A stretch of DNA of 61,479 bases from a bacterium (GCA_004563195.1 SFTJ01000015.1:1-61479), one strand, 5' to 3'. Positions 47,098 through 56,805 are shown, counted from the stretch's first letter. The notes: generated by a model not told the origin, from the letters alone. Translations and numbers: made by a program.

Positions 47098-47122
47098 TCA
47101 CACAATACAACCTTTACCCAGT

Positions 47123-47172
47123 AAGGGCGTGCCTGCACAAGTCGTTACGACTGCGGGACACGCCCTTTATAC
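47123..47172 (+). terminator. rho-independent terminator of gltB-gltD
   Basis: AAGGGCGTG (47123-47131) pairs with CACGCCCTT (47159-47167), with a further inner stem AGTCG/CGACT, and is followed by a T/A-rich tail. It begins 26 bases after the gltD stop. Confidence 0.8.
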
Positions 47173-47214
47173 GTAATATGATATGGGGGTTATTTTTTTA
47201 CATTCATTGAAAAA

Positions 47215-47940
47215 CTACTGTAAAAGTCCTTTATATAATAGACCTCTATATATATGTGGCGCTTGTCCGCTTCGGTTAATAGAAAAATCTATTATTGTTC
47301 CAAAAGTATTGTTAGAACCACCGAAACCTTTTTCTGCCATAGCGTTTAGATTTCTACAGATAGATTCATTTATACTTTCAAAGACAGCAGAATAATTGAA
47401 GTCCTTTCCTATTTGTGAAAAGTTCTCATCTGAATTTGGAGTCTCTATAATTTCCTTAGTTTCTCCTATTTTGATGTAATCATTTTTATGAGGGTCATAT
47501 GGTAGTGTAGGCTCTTCCTTTTCCCAATACTCACATTTTACAGTTGAATCATCTTCTAACTCGTAGAAAACGAAACTGGTTTGCTGATATTGTCCGCAAT
47601 ATCTTGCAGCACTTTCACGTGATATGTTTATCACTGTGTATGGATGTTCCTTTTGCCCTTCCCATTGGTCTATTGATGGTATGCTCACATAATTTGCGCT
47701 TTTCAATGATTTATGTAGCGATTCTAAGTTCTTTCGGTTAACATTATTGGGCGCAGGAATTGAATCGGGATTTTCAGATGTAAACACTGCTATAGTTCTT
47801 ATGCCATGATACCCACTTTTACCCTTTTTGAACGCATTGATTATATTCTTTTGTGTGCGTTTTTTTGCATTTTTTGAGTCTTCACTTATGACATGTGAGA
47901 TACTCTCTCCGATGATTTCTTCTAATCTTTTATTATTCAC
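47215..47940 (-). CDS. AT-rich orphan protein of unknown function
   Basis: The 241-residue protein begins with a GTG (47940), has no signal peptide or transmembrane segment and is clearly AT-richer than its neighbours. Its central stretch (AVFTSENPDS, NRKNLESLHKSL, then HPYTVINISRESAARYCGQYQQ) has a pattern that recalls the DUF3293-like fold (x-NP-x, Asn-rich, ending in a gly-x-x-x-Gln helix), but this is a weak resemblance. The C-terminal Gly-Ser-rich end (AEKGFGGSNNTF) is also uncommon. It may be acquired from elsewhere. It is convergent with gltD. I do not recognise a function. Confidence 0.65.
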   Translation of the reverse strand: MNNKRLEEIIGESISHVISEDSKNAKKRTQKNIINAFKKGKSGYHGIRTIAVFTSENPDSIPAPNNVNRKNLESLHKSLKSANYVSIPSIDQWEGQKEHPYTVINISRESAARYCGQYQQTSFVFYELEDDSTVKCEYWEKEEPTLPYDPHKNDYIKIGETKEIIETPNSDENFSQIGKDFNYSAVFESINESICRNLNAMAEKGFGGSNNTFGTIIDFSINRSGQAPHIYRGLLYKGLLQ

Positions 47941-48192
47941 AATTAATGTTTTTATTATAAATATTCACTCAATAGCAATTATATTTCCATTTTTCAAGAT
48001 TCCAAATATTTAGCACCTTGATTTATATAGATTCATAGCAAATCAAAGCGTTATTCTATCACTTGTTAACGCTTATTTGTGCCTAATATATATCGCCTCC
48101 TATATTTTTGCACATCGATTTTCGAATCGGAGATGATGATGTGGGCAGAAAACGGATATCAGAGCCGTTGAAATACGGTGTGTTATTGATTC

Positions 48193-48819
48193 CTACGGAA
48201 TCCAGCGGCGAGTGATGTTTACTACTTTGCCTTGCGAAATTCTCACTGTGGTGTTGAGGCAGAAAAATTTCCTATCGATGCTGTCCTGCTCAAGATAGTC
48301 TTTGATATCGTCGCAGGCAATGGTGCGAGATGGCGATGTGTAATCGTCGCCGCAATCGGTGAGTGTGAGGTCGTCGGCAAGCGGCAACTGCGCATTGCCT
48401 ATGGGCGAATATGTGCCGTGGTCGTCGAGCATCAGTCCGCGATAAGTGCCGCCCTCGTCGGCCACCAATTCGGCGCCGCCATATTCGATGCCGCCATTGA
48501 TGCGCACCACATCGCCGGCGGTGCTAATGCTATCCACCACCACTCCACGTCCATCAAAAGCCAGCGTATCGCCCACTTCGAGACGCGAAATTTCGACAGC
48601 ATCGTAGCGATCCTCGGCATAGACGTCGAGATAGATGATGCGCTGTTGCCAATCGATTTGGTCTACATCGAAGCGCGCAGCCACGGTGGCATCGGTGAGA
48701 TGTGCTACATCGAGCCCCGATGGCAACGGAGCCACTGTGGTGTGACGGGTGCCTTTCTCCGCCACTTGAGCACATGCCACAAGCATAATCAATAATATGG
48801 CACTAATAAACTTTTTCAT
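48193..48819 (-). CDS. small lipoprotein of unknown function
   Basis: The protein of about 208 residues starts with a lipoprotein signal (KKFISAILLIMLVACAQ; lipobox Leu-Val-Ala-Cys). The start could also be an ATG six bases upstream. The mature part is rich in Asp, Gly and short beta-strand stretches (IIYLDVYAEDRYDAVEIS, GVVVDSISTAGDVVRING, ADDLTLTDCGDDY), suggesting a beta-sandwich. It overlaps the end of the small gene upstream, so they are coupled. No function recognised. Confidence 0.72.
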   Translation of the reverse strand: MKKFISAILLIMLVACAQVAEKGTRHTTVAPLPSGLDVAHLTDATVAARFDVDQIDWQQRIIYLDVYAEDRYDAVEISRLEVGDTLAFDGRGVVVDSISTAGDVVRINGGIEYGGAELVADEGGTYRGLMLDDHGTYSPIGNAQLPLADDLTLTDCGDDYTSPSRTIACDDIKDYLEQDSIDRKFFCLNTTVRISQGKVVNITRRWIP

Positions 48820-49018
48820 TATCATCTTTGTTGTCGGAATTCTTCTTACCGCCTAAAAACATTCCTAAAATCATAGAGCCCAATTTGCGCTCCACGCCCG
48901 CCTTGGTGGTGGGTATGCCCGTAGCCTTGGTAAATTCTCGCTTCAATTTGGTTATGCCCAATGCTCTTTTCCACGAAAACGACACTCCGGGTATGGTAGT
49001 TCTTTTCTTTTTTGCCAT
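48803..49018 (-). CDS. small basic protein coupled to the lipoprotein gene
   Basis: The 71-residue protein starts with a Lys/Arg-rich tail (MAKKKRTTIPGVSFSWKRALG) followed by VERKLGSMILGMFLGGKK, with an acidic Asn-Asp end. It resembles a short, conserved Bacteroidales protein whose function I do not know. It ends inside the start region of the following lipoprotein gene (overlap), suggesting translational coupling. Confidence 0.7.
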   Translation of the reverse strand: MAKKKRTTIPGVSFSWKRALGITKLKREFTKATGIPTTKAGVERKLGSMILGMFLGGKKNSDNKDDNEKVY

Positions 49019-49155
49019 AGAAGAAGGTTTATGATAAAAAAATCAAATTAATCTGTTCGCGGCGCCGTGCATAGTGCAGCGCGCTACTTTCAACTTGCAA
49101 ATATAACGAAATTAACTTCTAAAATCGAAAAAATCATCGCAAAAACACAAAAAAA

Positions 49156-49200
49156 GTTTCGACTTTCCTCGCCGGAATATCGGGCGCAGAAAGTCGAAAC
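49156..49200 (-). terminator. rho-independent terminator of the leucine-rich-repeat gene
   Basis: GTTTCGACTTTC (49156-49167) and GAAAGTCGAAAC (49189-49200) are a perfect 12-base inverted repeat. On the minus strand a run of T follows (complement of the A-run before 49156). It lies about 60 bases after the stop at 49262. Confidence 0.9.
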
Positions 49201-49261
49201 GCATATAAGATTCAGGTCAGGCATTTTGCCGCCACAGCGAGCGGCAAAGCCCGAGGAGTGA

Positions 49262-49980
49262 TTACTTCACTACCACCTTTTGGTTGATGCCATCGGCTAC
49301 CACTACATATACGCCGGCGGCAAGGCCTTCGAAGCGAGCAGTACCGGCCACAGCCTCCTTCTGAGCCACGAGAGCGCCCGAAGTGCTGTAGACACTTGCC
49401 TTACCTTCGATACCCACTACGTAGACATTACCCTCGTGAGCATAAGCCACCTTGTGAGCATCGGCAGCAATGCCTTCGATGCCGCAAGTGGTGATATTGA
49501 TGAGCGGAGTGAACAATATCACATTGGGGAATGCGCTGTTGGTGAGCGTACACATCACGCCATTGATGTTCTTCAAGAAAGTGGTCACACCGTTTTCGAT
49601 GGTGTATTCTTCATCGATGTAGAGTTCTTCACCTTCGAGAGCACCGGTTTCTTCGTTGATTGAGGGTTCGCCGAAGAACCAACGGAATTCGGTGTCAACG
49701 CCCTCAACCGAAGCCTCAGCCGAGAGGTCAATCTTGCCATCGCTGTCGGTTACAGGAATTTCGGCTTGACCAAAATAGGTGTAGAGTGAATAGCCATTAT
49801 TGCGAGGCAATGTGCTGAATCGGAACTTGTTGTAGTCGACGAATAGCACCTTGAGGTCGCGCATCATCGAGAGGTCGATGGTCGACAATTGGTTGTGAGC
49901 CACGGTCAACTGGTTGAGGTTAGGCACGCCAGTGAGGTCGACTTCGGTCAACTTGTTGCGGCTGAGGTCTCGAAAGGTCG
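49262..49980 (-). pseudogene. C-terminal part of the LRR protein, T9SS tail (frameshifted off)
   Basis: This frame continues the leucine-rich repeats (DLSRNKLTEVDL, LNQLTVAHNQL, LKVLFVDYNKF) and ends with the type IX secretion C-terminal domain: AYAHEGNVYVVGIEGKASV, then YSTSGALVAQKEA and a terminal VVVK. It is in a different frame from the upstream 946-codon part and lacks a credible start of its own (the first possible start is a TTG). It is the missing end of one protein of about 1165 residues, disconnected by a 10-base insertion near 49965-49982. Confidence 0.8.
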
Positions 49981-52760
49981 AACGAGGTGAACTTATTATC
50001 GTTGAGTGTCAAGAGATAAAGCTTGGTGTACTTACTCAAATCGATGCTTTCGAGCGCATTTCCGTCGAGCATAAGTTCCATCAATTCGGGAGCATCGGGC
50101 AAAGTAATCGAAGTCAAACCGGCTTTCTTCACGCTCAAGCAGATGAGTTCGGTCATATTCGAGAAGTCGGCCGATTCGAGAGCGGCACCATCGAGGCTGA
50201 ATACCGAGAGGTTGCTCTTTTCGCCATAAGAATAAACCTTGGCATTGCAACCGGCATGTGTGGTGACATTGAAAGTGGTGGGGTTTGTGGTGAGCACATA
50301 TTGGTCGATGTCCACACCTTCGCCCTTCCAGTCGATGCAGATAATCGAACCTTCCACAGTGGCTCTCATAGTCAAAGTGGCAGTGCCGTCGTTCTTGGTA
50401 GTGAACGAGCCGAGCAGATATTCCGGCATACCGGCAATTTCTATCTTTGAAGTGGTAAGAGTCAAGCCCGGGAATGTGGCATTGGTCATTTCGCAATAAG
50501 CCTTCTTGCCAATATTCTTTTCGGCGAAGCGAGTCTTGCCATCGGCGAGTGTATAGTCGTCGTTTTCTACGAGCAAGGTGCCGTCTTCAAATTTCCAAAC
50601 GTATTCGGTTACGCCGTTGGTGTTGTATTCCGAGAGGTCGCAACCGGGACCGATAGGCGAAATCTTGATGTCGTTTTGCGGAGCGAAGGTATATACTTCG
50701 AGGCTTGGCAACTGTGGCAATGTAGCGAAGTTGAAGCCATTGTTTTCGCAGTGGAGTTCCTTGAGCGAGATTTCCTCCGGAAGCACAAGGTCGGTGATTT
50801 CGTTGTGCGAAATATCGAGCTTGGTCATAAGGGTGCAGTAGCTCAAGTTGACATTGGCAAACTTGTTGTACGAAATATCGAGGGTTTCCATCATATCAGC
50901 ATCCTTAAACAAGAGTTCGGTGAGGTTGTTGTGGCTCAAGTTAAGGTTGTGGATGGTGTACATATCGTTGAGCGTAACGGCAGTTAAGCCATTGTTGCTA
51001 AGGTCGATATCTTGAAGGAGAGTCTTATCGTAAGCATCGTTCACGCCACGAATGTTGAGAGTGCTTAAGTAGTTGCCTGTGAGCACGAGTGAGTGGAGCG
51101 ATCGGTTCCAACCGAGGTCGATGCTATAGAGTTGAGTACCCACCAAGCGCAAGTGATTCAAAGCACGAGCCTGTGAGAGGTCGATGCTTGTGAGTTGCAA
51201 GTTCTCGATGTCGAGAGCAGTTATGAAGTCGCCTTCGTGCACATAGATAGCCACAGCGCCAAGAGGGCTGTTGAGGCCAGTCACGTTGGCATCGGCAGGG
51301 ATTTCGCTTGTGGTAGCTGTGCACTCTACGAGGGTGCCTTCAGCTGTTTCCACCATGAAGGTCTTAGGATTCTCGGCTGTTGCGCCTGCTATACCCACCT
51401 TGAAGTTAAGATCTACACCGCCGCCACTCAAAAGGGCTGCCTTGAACGATACTTTCTTTATGTCCTTACCGAAGTTTTCTTCGCTCTTTACGGCGAACTT
51501 GGTGGTGCGCAATGGCATACCGTCGAGTGTGATTTCTGGGAATGCATCGTTGGCAAAAGCCACATACACGCTGTCGGTCATAGCTTGGTTGAACGAGATT
51601 TTGCCATCGGCGTAGTTGTAGTACGATTCGTCAACAAGTTTTATGGCACCAGCCGACTCTTCGCTGGTGGAGTAGACAGCCATAGTGGTTACGGTGCCTT
51701 CGCGAAGCACCTTGTCGCTAAGGTCGATTACGTCGCCCACCTTGTAGCTCTTGTTCACTTCCATATTGCGAGGATAGTAGTCGTAGTCTACCCAAGTGCT
51801 CTGCGGGAACGGGAGTGTGGCAAAAGTGAGATAGTTGTTGCGAAGGATGAGGTTGAAGATATCGGTATTGTTAGAAATATCTATTTTGGTGAGCAAGTTA
51901 TCGCTAAGATAGATATTTTGCAACTTTTTGTTGTTGCTAAGGTCGATTTCGGTTAAGTTGTTACCGCTTGCGAAGAGATAGAGCAGCTCGGTATTCTTAG
52001 ATATGTCGAGACGGTCCATCTTGGCATCTTGGTGCATCGAGCCCGATTGGTGTACGCAGTAGAGTTGCTGCAATTCGAGGTTGTTGCTCAAGTCGATATC
52101 CTTGATGCCGGTTTCGCTGATGTTGAGGATTTTGAGTTTTGGGTTTTTCGAAACATCGAGTGTTTGAACGTTCGAAACATCGATCGACAAGCGCACCAAT
52201 TCCGGGCAACCGGTTGGGTCGAGTTTGCGAAGGCCCTTATTGGCATAAGCGCCGAACGACACGAGTAAAGGATAGTCCGAAAGATTGAATTCCTGGTCGA
52301 GGTTCTCGGTCTGGCCAATCTCGAGGATGGTGAGAGCCGGGTGATTAGAGCCAATTTTGAGAGGGCTAACGTTGAATGGGTTGTCGTCGACATCTATTGC
52401 GAGCAAGTCATGGTCGAGATATTGAATGTTGGCGGCATCGCCGTAGATGCGGATGATGCCTGCCTTATCCACATTGCAAGAGAGAGTGGTGCCAGTGTAA
52501 GTACCGGCTTCGGAGTCGTAAGTCATTTTCACCAATTCATGTTCTTCGGTGCCGGCGCCGCAGTCAACGTCAATCCAGTCGCTTTCGGCGAAGCCTGCAA
52601 TCACTATGGTGCAGCTGTTGGTGGCACCAAGCTTGTCATAGAGATTGGTCTTGAGTGTGATGATGGGCTCGGCATCCTGCGCCATAGCACTTGAGTAGCC
52701 AAATAGAGCCACCAATGCCACTACAAGCGTCTTTGCCCAATTTTTAAAATTGATATTCAT
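49920..52760 (-). CDS. secreted leucine-rich-repeat protein, N-terminal part
   Basis: The 946-residue frame has a signal peptide (LVVALVALFGYSSAMAQ). It holds many BspA-type leucine-rich repeats (for example LEILDISNTDI-like strings LKILNISETGIKDIDLSNNLELQ, LVLTGNYLSTLNI, HNLNLSHNNLTEL), interrupted by beta-rich inserts. It should be exported and moved to the surface by the type IX system, but its sorting domain is encoded in the following frame, so this product alone would lack it. The last 18 residues (RPQPQQVDRSRPHWRA) are out of frame and not LRR-like. It follows the protease gene by 28 bases on the same strand. Confidence 0.85.
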   Translation of the reverse strand: MNINFKNWAKTLVVALVALFGYSSAMAQDAEPIITLKTNLYDKLGATNSCTIVIAGFAESDWIDVDCGAGTEEHELVKMTYDSEAGTYTGTTLSCNVDKAGIIRIYGDAANIQYLDHDLLAIDVDDNPFNVSPLKIGSNHPALTILEIGQTENLDQEFNLSDYPLLVSFGAYANKGLRKLDPTGCPELVRLSIDVSNVQTLDVSKNPKLKILNISETGIKDIDLSNNLELQQLYCVHQSGSMHQDAKMDRLDISKNTELLYLFASGNNLTEIDLSNNKKLQNIYLSDNLLTKIDISNNTDIFNLILRNNYLTFATLPFPQSTWVDYDYYPRNMEVNKSYKVGDVIDLSDKVLREGTVTTMAVYSTSEESAGAIKLVDESYYNYADGKISFNQAMTDSVYVAFANDAFPEITLDGMPLRTTKFAVKSEENFGKDIKKVSFKAALLSGGGVDLNFKVGIAGATAENPKTFMVETAEGTLVECTATTSEIPADANVTGLNSPLGAVAIYVHEGDFITALDIENLQLTSIDLSQARALNHLRLVGTQLYSIDLGWNRSLHSLVLTGNYLSTLNIRGVNDAYDKTLLQDIDLSNNGLTAVTLNDMYTIHNLNLSHNNLTELLFKDADMMETLDISYNKFANVNLSYCTLMTKLDISHNEITDLVLPEEISLKELHCENNGFNFATLPQLPSLEVYTFAPQNDIKISPIGPGCDLSEYNTNGVTEYVWKFEDGTLLVENDDYTLADGKTRFAEKNIGKKAYCEMTNATFPGLTLTTSKIEIAGMPEYLLGSFTTKNDGTATLTMRATVEGSIICIDWKGEGVDIDQYVLTTNPTTFNVTTHAGCNAKVYSYGEKSNLSVFSLDGAALESADFSNMTELICLSVKKAGLTSITLPDAPELMELMLDGNALESIDLSKYTKLYLLTLNDNKFTSFDLSRPQPQQVDRSRPHWRA

Positions 52761-52788
52761 GTTATTCGTTTATGTTGTTGGTTATTAT

Positions 52789-55092
52789 TTACTTAATGAT
52801 AACGCACTTGCTCACCTTACCGTTAACATTGATGATATATGAGCCTGGAGTGAGAGAACTCAAGTCGATGGTGGCAGTGTCGCCGACATTGGTGCGCTGA
52901 GCCACGAGAGCGCCCGATGTGCTGTAGACCGAAGTGCAGAGTTTGCTCTGACCTGCCACAAACACTTCGAAGATGTTGTCGCCCATAGGAGTGACGAGCA
53001 GACGATTGTCGGCTTGCACATCATTGATGCCCGACTCGGCACGGCGAAGCACCTCCTTGAGGCCTTCGTAGGCATTGAATTTACCCCAACCGCTTTGCAC
53101 GGTGTTGACAGCGGTATATTCATCCTTCACGGCAGTAGCTTCGATGATTTCCTTCACGTCGCCAATGGTGAGTGTAGGATCGGCTTCGAGCCACAAAGCT
53201 ATGGCGCCGGTTACGTGAGGAGTGGCCATAGAAGTACCGAGAGCCCAGCCCCACTCATTGTTGTGAATCGAACCCGGCACACTGGCAGCCACCGAACCGG
53301 TTTCGGGAGTGTAGTAGCGGTTGTACGACGAAACGATAGTGGCGCCCGGAGCGAGCACGTGCGGCAATGTGCGACCATCGTAGAGAGTGCCCCACGATGA
53401 GAAGTTGGTGATTTCGTTCACAGGCACGCTATAGCCGGGGAAATAGGTGTAACCGTCGCTGATGCTGCCCCAGCAGTCGGCTGTGTTATATGAGCCCACC
53501 ACGAGGATGTCCTTACCGGTAGCCATATCGCTGATAGAGCCGTCGGCTGTACCGTTTTGCCATCCTGCCACCGAATTATCGGAGAGGAACGACATCTGAC
53601 CGTCGCAGAACACATCGATGCGTTGTCCCGACTCACCGTTGATGAGCAGACCCACATAATACTCATGATTGTGGTTGCCTTGAGCACCAATGCCTGTACC
53701 GCCGTTGTACAAAGTATAGTCGAACATGACATAGAATCTGCCGCTCTCCGAATCCCAATCGTATCCGATGCCTATGTAGCCTTGGAACGATGCGCCAAGT
53801 GTGCCGTGGAGAATATCTGTATCCGATTCTTGCCAGTCGGCGGATGTCACCCAATATTTGCTCGTACCGCCTGTAGACTTATCGGGGTCGATTTCAATAT
53901 TAAGACGAGTGCTTACGTTGCCGCGACTTGTGTTGTAGACTACGGCTTGCACTTTAGTGAAAGGCTTATCATCGTTGCTGTAGACCGAAGTAGAGCCGTA
54001 GCGAACGTACGAACCATTGTAGTCGTAGCCTTCGATAAATGTCTTGAATTCCTTATCGTCGTCGGTAAATGTTTTGTGAGCGGCGATTGTAAGGTCGGCT
54101 TCGTTACCGGCAGCCACGCAGATGATAGCATTGAGTTCTTGGGCACATGCATCGAAGAATTGGTTGATTACGCCTGTACCGTCGTGAGGACCGTCGTTGC
54201 TGCCAAGCGAAAGGTTGATAACGCAAGGCTTGTTGTTTTCGATAGCATAGTTGAGTATATCTTCCACGCCTACGGCTATCACATAGTCGAGCAAGTCGCC
54301 GCAAGCAGCCACAATGTCGGCATCGTATGCCACGCCGTAGTAAGGATTGAGAGTGACGCTCACGTCGGCGAGTTGCTTATTGGCATCGGGCAAAGCCACA
54401 GTGGCCTCGCCGCGATAGCTGCCTGCCATGGTACCCATAGTGTGAGTGCCGTGATATGAGTCGCTTGTATCGGTGGTGAACTGGCTTACTTGGTCTCTTT
54501 CGTAATATTTAAAATTGATTTTAGTGCCATCGTTTGAGATTTTGGCATACGAGAGCAAGCCCACGCGGCTATTGCCTTCGTCGTCCTTGAAATTGATGTG
54601 GTTGGGGTCTACACCCGAGTCAACAATACCACACACCACATTTTTGCCGGTGTAGGCCTTAGTGAGTCCTGTGCCGCTGTGAATGAGGTCGACACCGGTA
54701 GACTGACGAGCAAACTTGTTTTTGGTTTGCACCGAACGAGCGAGTTGCAAGCGGCGCACGCCTTGCAAGCCAGCCACCTTCTCCACTTGGTCGACGGGCA
54801 TCGACACGAAAGCAAATCCCAAGGTGTGACGCATCACGTTCACGCCGTTCTCTTCGAGGCGAGCCACAGTGGCATCGTCATCGACTTTGAGAATAGCCAA
54901 AGCGTGGTCGGGATTGACGTTCATCAAAGTTTTTAGCTTCGAAGCATACTTGGAATACTCGCTATCGGCAGGCTTCGCTTGCTCCATGCGCATTTGGCGC
55001 AATTTGGCACGGCTACCGAGGTCAAGTCGAGTCTGGGCGCTTGCTCCCAAGCACATAGCCACGAGCAAAGCCGGTAGAAATAACTTTTTCAT
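52789..55092 (-). CDS. secreted subtilisin-like (S8) protease with T9SS tail
   Basis: The 767-residue protein has a signal peptide (LPALLVAMCLGASAQ). The catalytic triad of S8 peptidases is visible: Asp in CGIVDSGVDPNH (about 158), His in YHGTHTMGTMAG (about 215) and Ser in GTSMATPHVTGAIAL (about 620). A large insert with a PA/beta-type domain lies between His and Ser. The C-terminal about 75 residues carry a type IX secretion sorting domain (SVYSTSGALVAQRTN and a closing KCVIIK). Exported across the outer membrane and attached to or released from the surface. Immediately upstream of the leucine-rich-repeat gene, with only 28 bases between. Confidence 0.92.
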   Translation of the reverse strand: MKKLFLPALLVAMCLGASAQTRLDLGSRAKLRQMRMEQAKPADSEYSKYASKLKTLMNVNPDHALAILKVDDDATVARLEENGVNVMRHTLGFAFVSMPVDQVEKVAGLQGVRRLQLARSVQTKNKFARQSTGVDLIHSGTGLTKAYTGKNVVCGIVDSGVDPNHINFKDDEGNSRVGLLSYAKISNDGTKINFKYYERDQVSQFTTDTSDSYHGTHTMGTMAGSYRGEATVALPDANKQLADVSVTLNPYYGVAYDADIVAACGDLLDYVIAVGVEDILNYAIENNKPCVINLSLGSNDGPHDGTGVINQFFDACAQELNAIICVAAGNEADLTIAAHKTFTDDDKEFKTFIEGYDYNGSYVRYGSTSVYSNDDKPFTKVQAVVYNTSRGNVSTRLNIEIDPDKSTGGTSKYWVTSADWQESDTDILHGTLGASFQGYIGIGYDWDSESGRFYVMFDYTLYNGGTGIGAQGNHNHEYYVGLLINGESGQRIDVFCDGQMSFLSDNSVAGWQNGTADGSISDMATGKDILVVGSYNTADCWGSISDGYTYFPGYSVPVNEITNFSSWGTLYDGRTLPHVLAPGATIVSSYNRYYTPETGSVAASVPGSIHNNEWGWALGTSMATPHVTGAIALWLEADPTLTIGDVKEIIEATAVKDEYTAVNTVQSGWGKFNAYEGLKEVLRRAESGINDVQADNRLLVTPMGDNIFEVFVAGQSKLCTSVYSTSGALVAQRTNVGDTATIDLSSLTPGSYIINVNGKVSKCVIIK

Positions 55093-55140
55093 CAGAAATT
55101 TTGTGTTTGTTTTAGCGTTCGAGTAATAAAAGAATCAAAA

Positions 55141-55190
55141 AAAGCGATTTTGCTCAATAGTGCACAAAAGCACATTGAGCAAAGTCGCTT
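55141..55190 (-). terminator. rho-independent terminator of the hypothetical T9SS protein
   Basis: AAAGCGATTTTGCTCAAT (55141-55158) and ATTGAGCAAAGTCGCTT (55174-55190) form a long, near-perfect hairpin. On the minus strand it is followed by a T7 run. It separates the hypothetical gene from the protease gene. Confidence 0.9.
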
Positions 55191-55206
55191 ATTATGGTTA
55201 TGTTAT

Positions 55207-56805
55207 TTATCGGATAACTACCTTTTTACCATTGATAATGTAAATGCCTGCAGGGAGATTGTCGGCCTTAATCTTCTGACCTGTGATGGTGAACACAAAT
55301 TCAGGCATTTCTTCAGCATCGGCAGCGATAGCACGTATGCTCGAAGTGTCGACATCCGACGATGGGCAAATCACGAGTTTGTCGCCATCCTTGAATGAAG
55401 CTGAGTAAGAAACCGAATTGTCGTAAAGCGGAGCCAATACTTCGTCGTTCAACTTAACCACGCCAAATTGAGTGGTAACATTATTATCATACCATGACCA
55501 AGAGAATGGATTATCGATGCTGAGGTCTTCGCCGAACTTAACTTCGTTCCAACCCTTCACCAAAGTCACTTGAGAGCGGTCGGCACGAGTCATTGAGAAA
55601 TAATTAAGCGTTTTTGGATCTACGCCCATATATACATTAAGAGTGGCATTGCGTTCGAGAGCAGATGTTTCTACGCTGATTTCCATACCATCGGTAATGG
55701 TAACCGAGTAACCGCCTCCGTAGTCTTGATAAACTTCAGCGCCACCGGCTACAACCTTTTTGATGTTGGCACCCGAAACAGCCATAATGTAGATTTGAGG
55801 AGCCGCTTCGCTCACCTTAATCTCATTTTCGCCGTCGGCGATGGTGATATAATCAGTGCTGTAAGAGTAGCCCTTAGCCACTGTGATGTTGGCAGCATTG
55901 TCAACGGTGAGTTTAGCAGTGAGTTCGGCATAACGGTGAGCGGTGATTTCAATCTTGGTATCGTCCTTAACCACAAATTGATAGCTTGTGCTAGCATATA
56001 CACTTTCGTCGTTAATCTTCAAAGCGTCGAGCTTATATGTTTGGGCGTCGAATGTAATGTACATAGTCTTGCCTGCCTTCACGGTGAAGTCTTCGTCGTT
56101 GAAGTTGGTAACAGTCTCATTATTTACAGAGACGCTCTTAACTATGCCTGTGATGTCTTCGCCCACATATACGAAGTCGATGTTGCAGTCCTTATCTTCG
56201 AATTCCGAAACGATTTCCACTTGGTCGCCGTTTTTGATATTAACATAATAACTGCTTCCACTGCTTGGAGCAACCTCTTCGCCGTTCAAGAGCACTCGGT
56301 TGAGCACGTCACCATAGTTGGCTGGGCTAATCATAAGTTGGTTTTCCACACCGGGAACGTAAGGCACGTCCACAAATTCGCCATTGGTAAGCTTCACAAT
56401 AGAATAAGTGTTAGAAAGCATCACTTGCACCTTTTCTGCATTGTCGACCTTCACTTGGCACTTCTCGGTGCGAAGTTCTGAAGCCGGAGCCGAAGTAACG
56501 GTCCATGTATCGCTTGCGTTGGGATAAACCGAGCACTGGCTCATGTTGTAGATAGTTTCTTCAGTACCGGTCGATTTCTTAACCACCTTGGTGAGGAACG
56601 CACCACTGCGGCTCTTGATGTAGATCGAAGTGTACTGCGGAACTTCGATGGTGTTGTCGCCATCTACAAGATTGGGAACTTCCGAGCCATTGATTTCTAC
56701 GTAAGCTCTGTCCTTTGAGTCGAGATGTACCACAATTGTGGTTTGAGCCGATGCTACAAACGAGAATAGCAACATGCTCATCAAAAACATGTAAAATTTT
56801 CTCAT
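55207..56805 (-). CDS. secreted beta-rich protein with T9SS-like tail
   Basis: The 532-residue protein has a signal peptide (MFLMSMLLFSFVASAQ). The body is almost wholly beta-strand and turn, with several repeats of a roughly 75-residue module (such as VTVDNAEKVQVML, SVNNETVTNFNDEDF, LTVDNAANITVAKG), each with a short conserved Val-Asp-Asn-Ala motif. The end (FVFTITGQKIKADNLPAGIYIINGKKVVIR) matches the Por secretion tail of the type IX system, though it is shorter than in the other two neighbours. Probably a surface-exposed binding or structural protein. Function not recognised. Confidence 0.8.
   Translation of the reverse strand: MRKFYMFLMSMLLFSFVASAQTTIVVHLDSKDRAYVEINGSEVPNLVDGDNTIEVPQYTSIYIKSRSGAFLTKVVKKSTGTEETIYNMSQCSVYPNASDTWTVTSAPASELRTEKCQVKVDNAEKVQVMLSNTYSIVKLTNGEFVDVPYVPGVENQLMISPANYGDVLNRVLLNGEEVAPSSGSSYYVNIKNGDQVEIVSEFEDKDCNIDFVYVGEDITGIVKSVSVNNETVTNFNDEDFTVKAGKTMYITFDAQTYKLDALKINDESVYASTSYQFVVKDDTKIEITAHRYAELTAKLTVDNAANITVAKGYSYSTDYITIADGENEIKVSEAAPQIYIMAVSGANIKKVVAGGAEVYQDYGGGYSVTITDGMEISVETSALERNATLNVYMGVDPKTLNYFSMTRADRSQVTLVKGWNEVKFGEDLSIDNPFSWSWYDNNVTTQFGVVKLNDEVLAPLYDNSVSYSASFKDGDKLVICPSSDVDTSSIRAIAADAEEMPEFVFTITGQKIKADNLPAGIYIINGKKVVIR

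Noticed and set aside
49920..52760. Repetitive LRR sequence as a tandem array or CRISPR
   Set aside because: The repeats are at protein level with varied bases and uneven spacing; there are no exact direct repeats with spacers.
53557..54459. Plus-strand open frame of 300 codons opposite the protease
   Set aside because: The protease triad is complete on the other strand; no homology visible.
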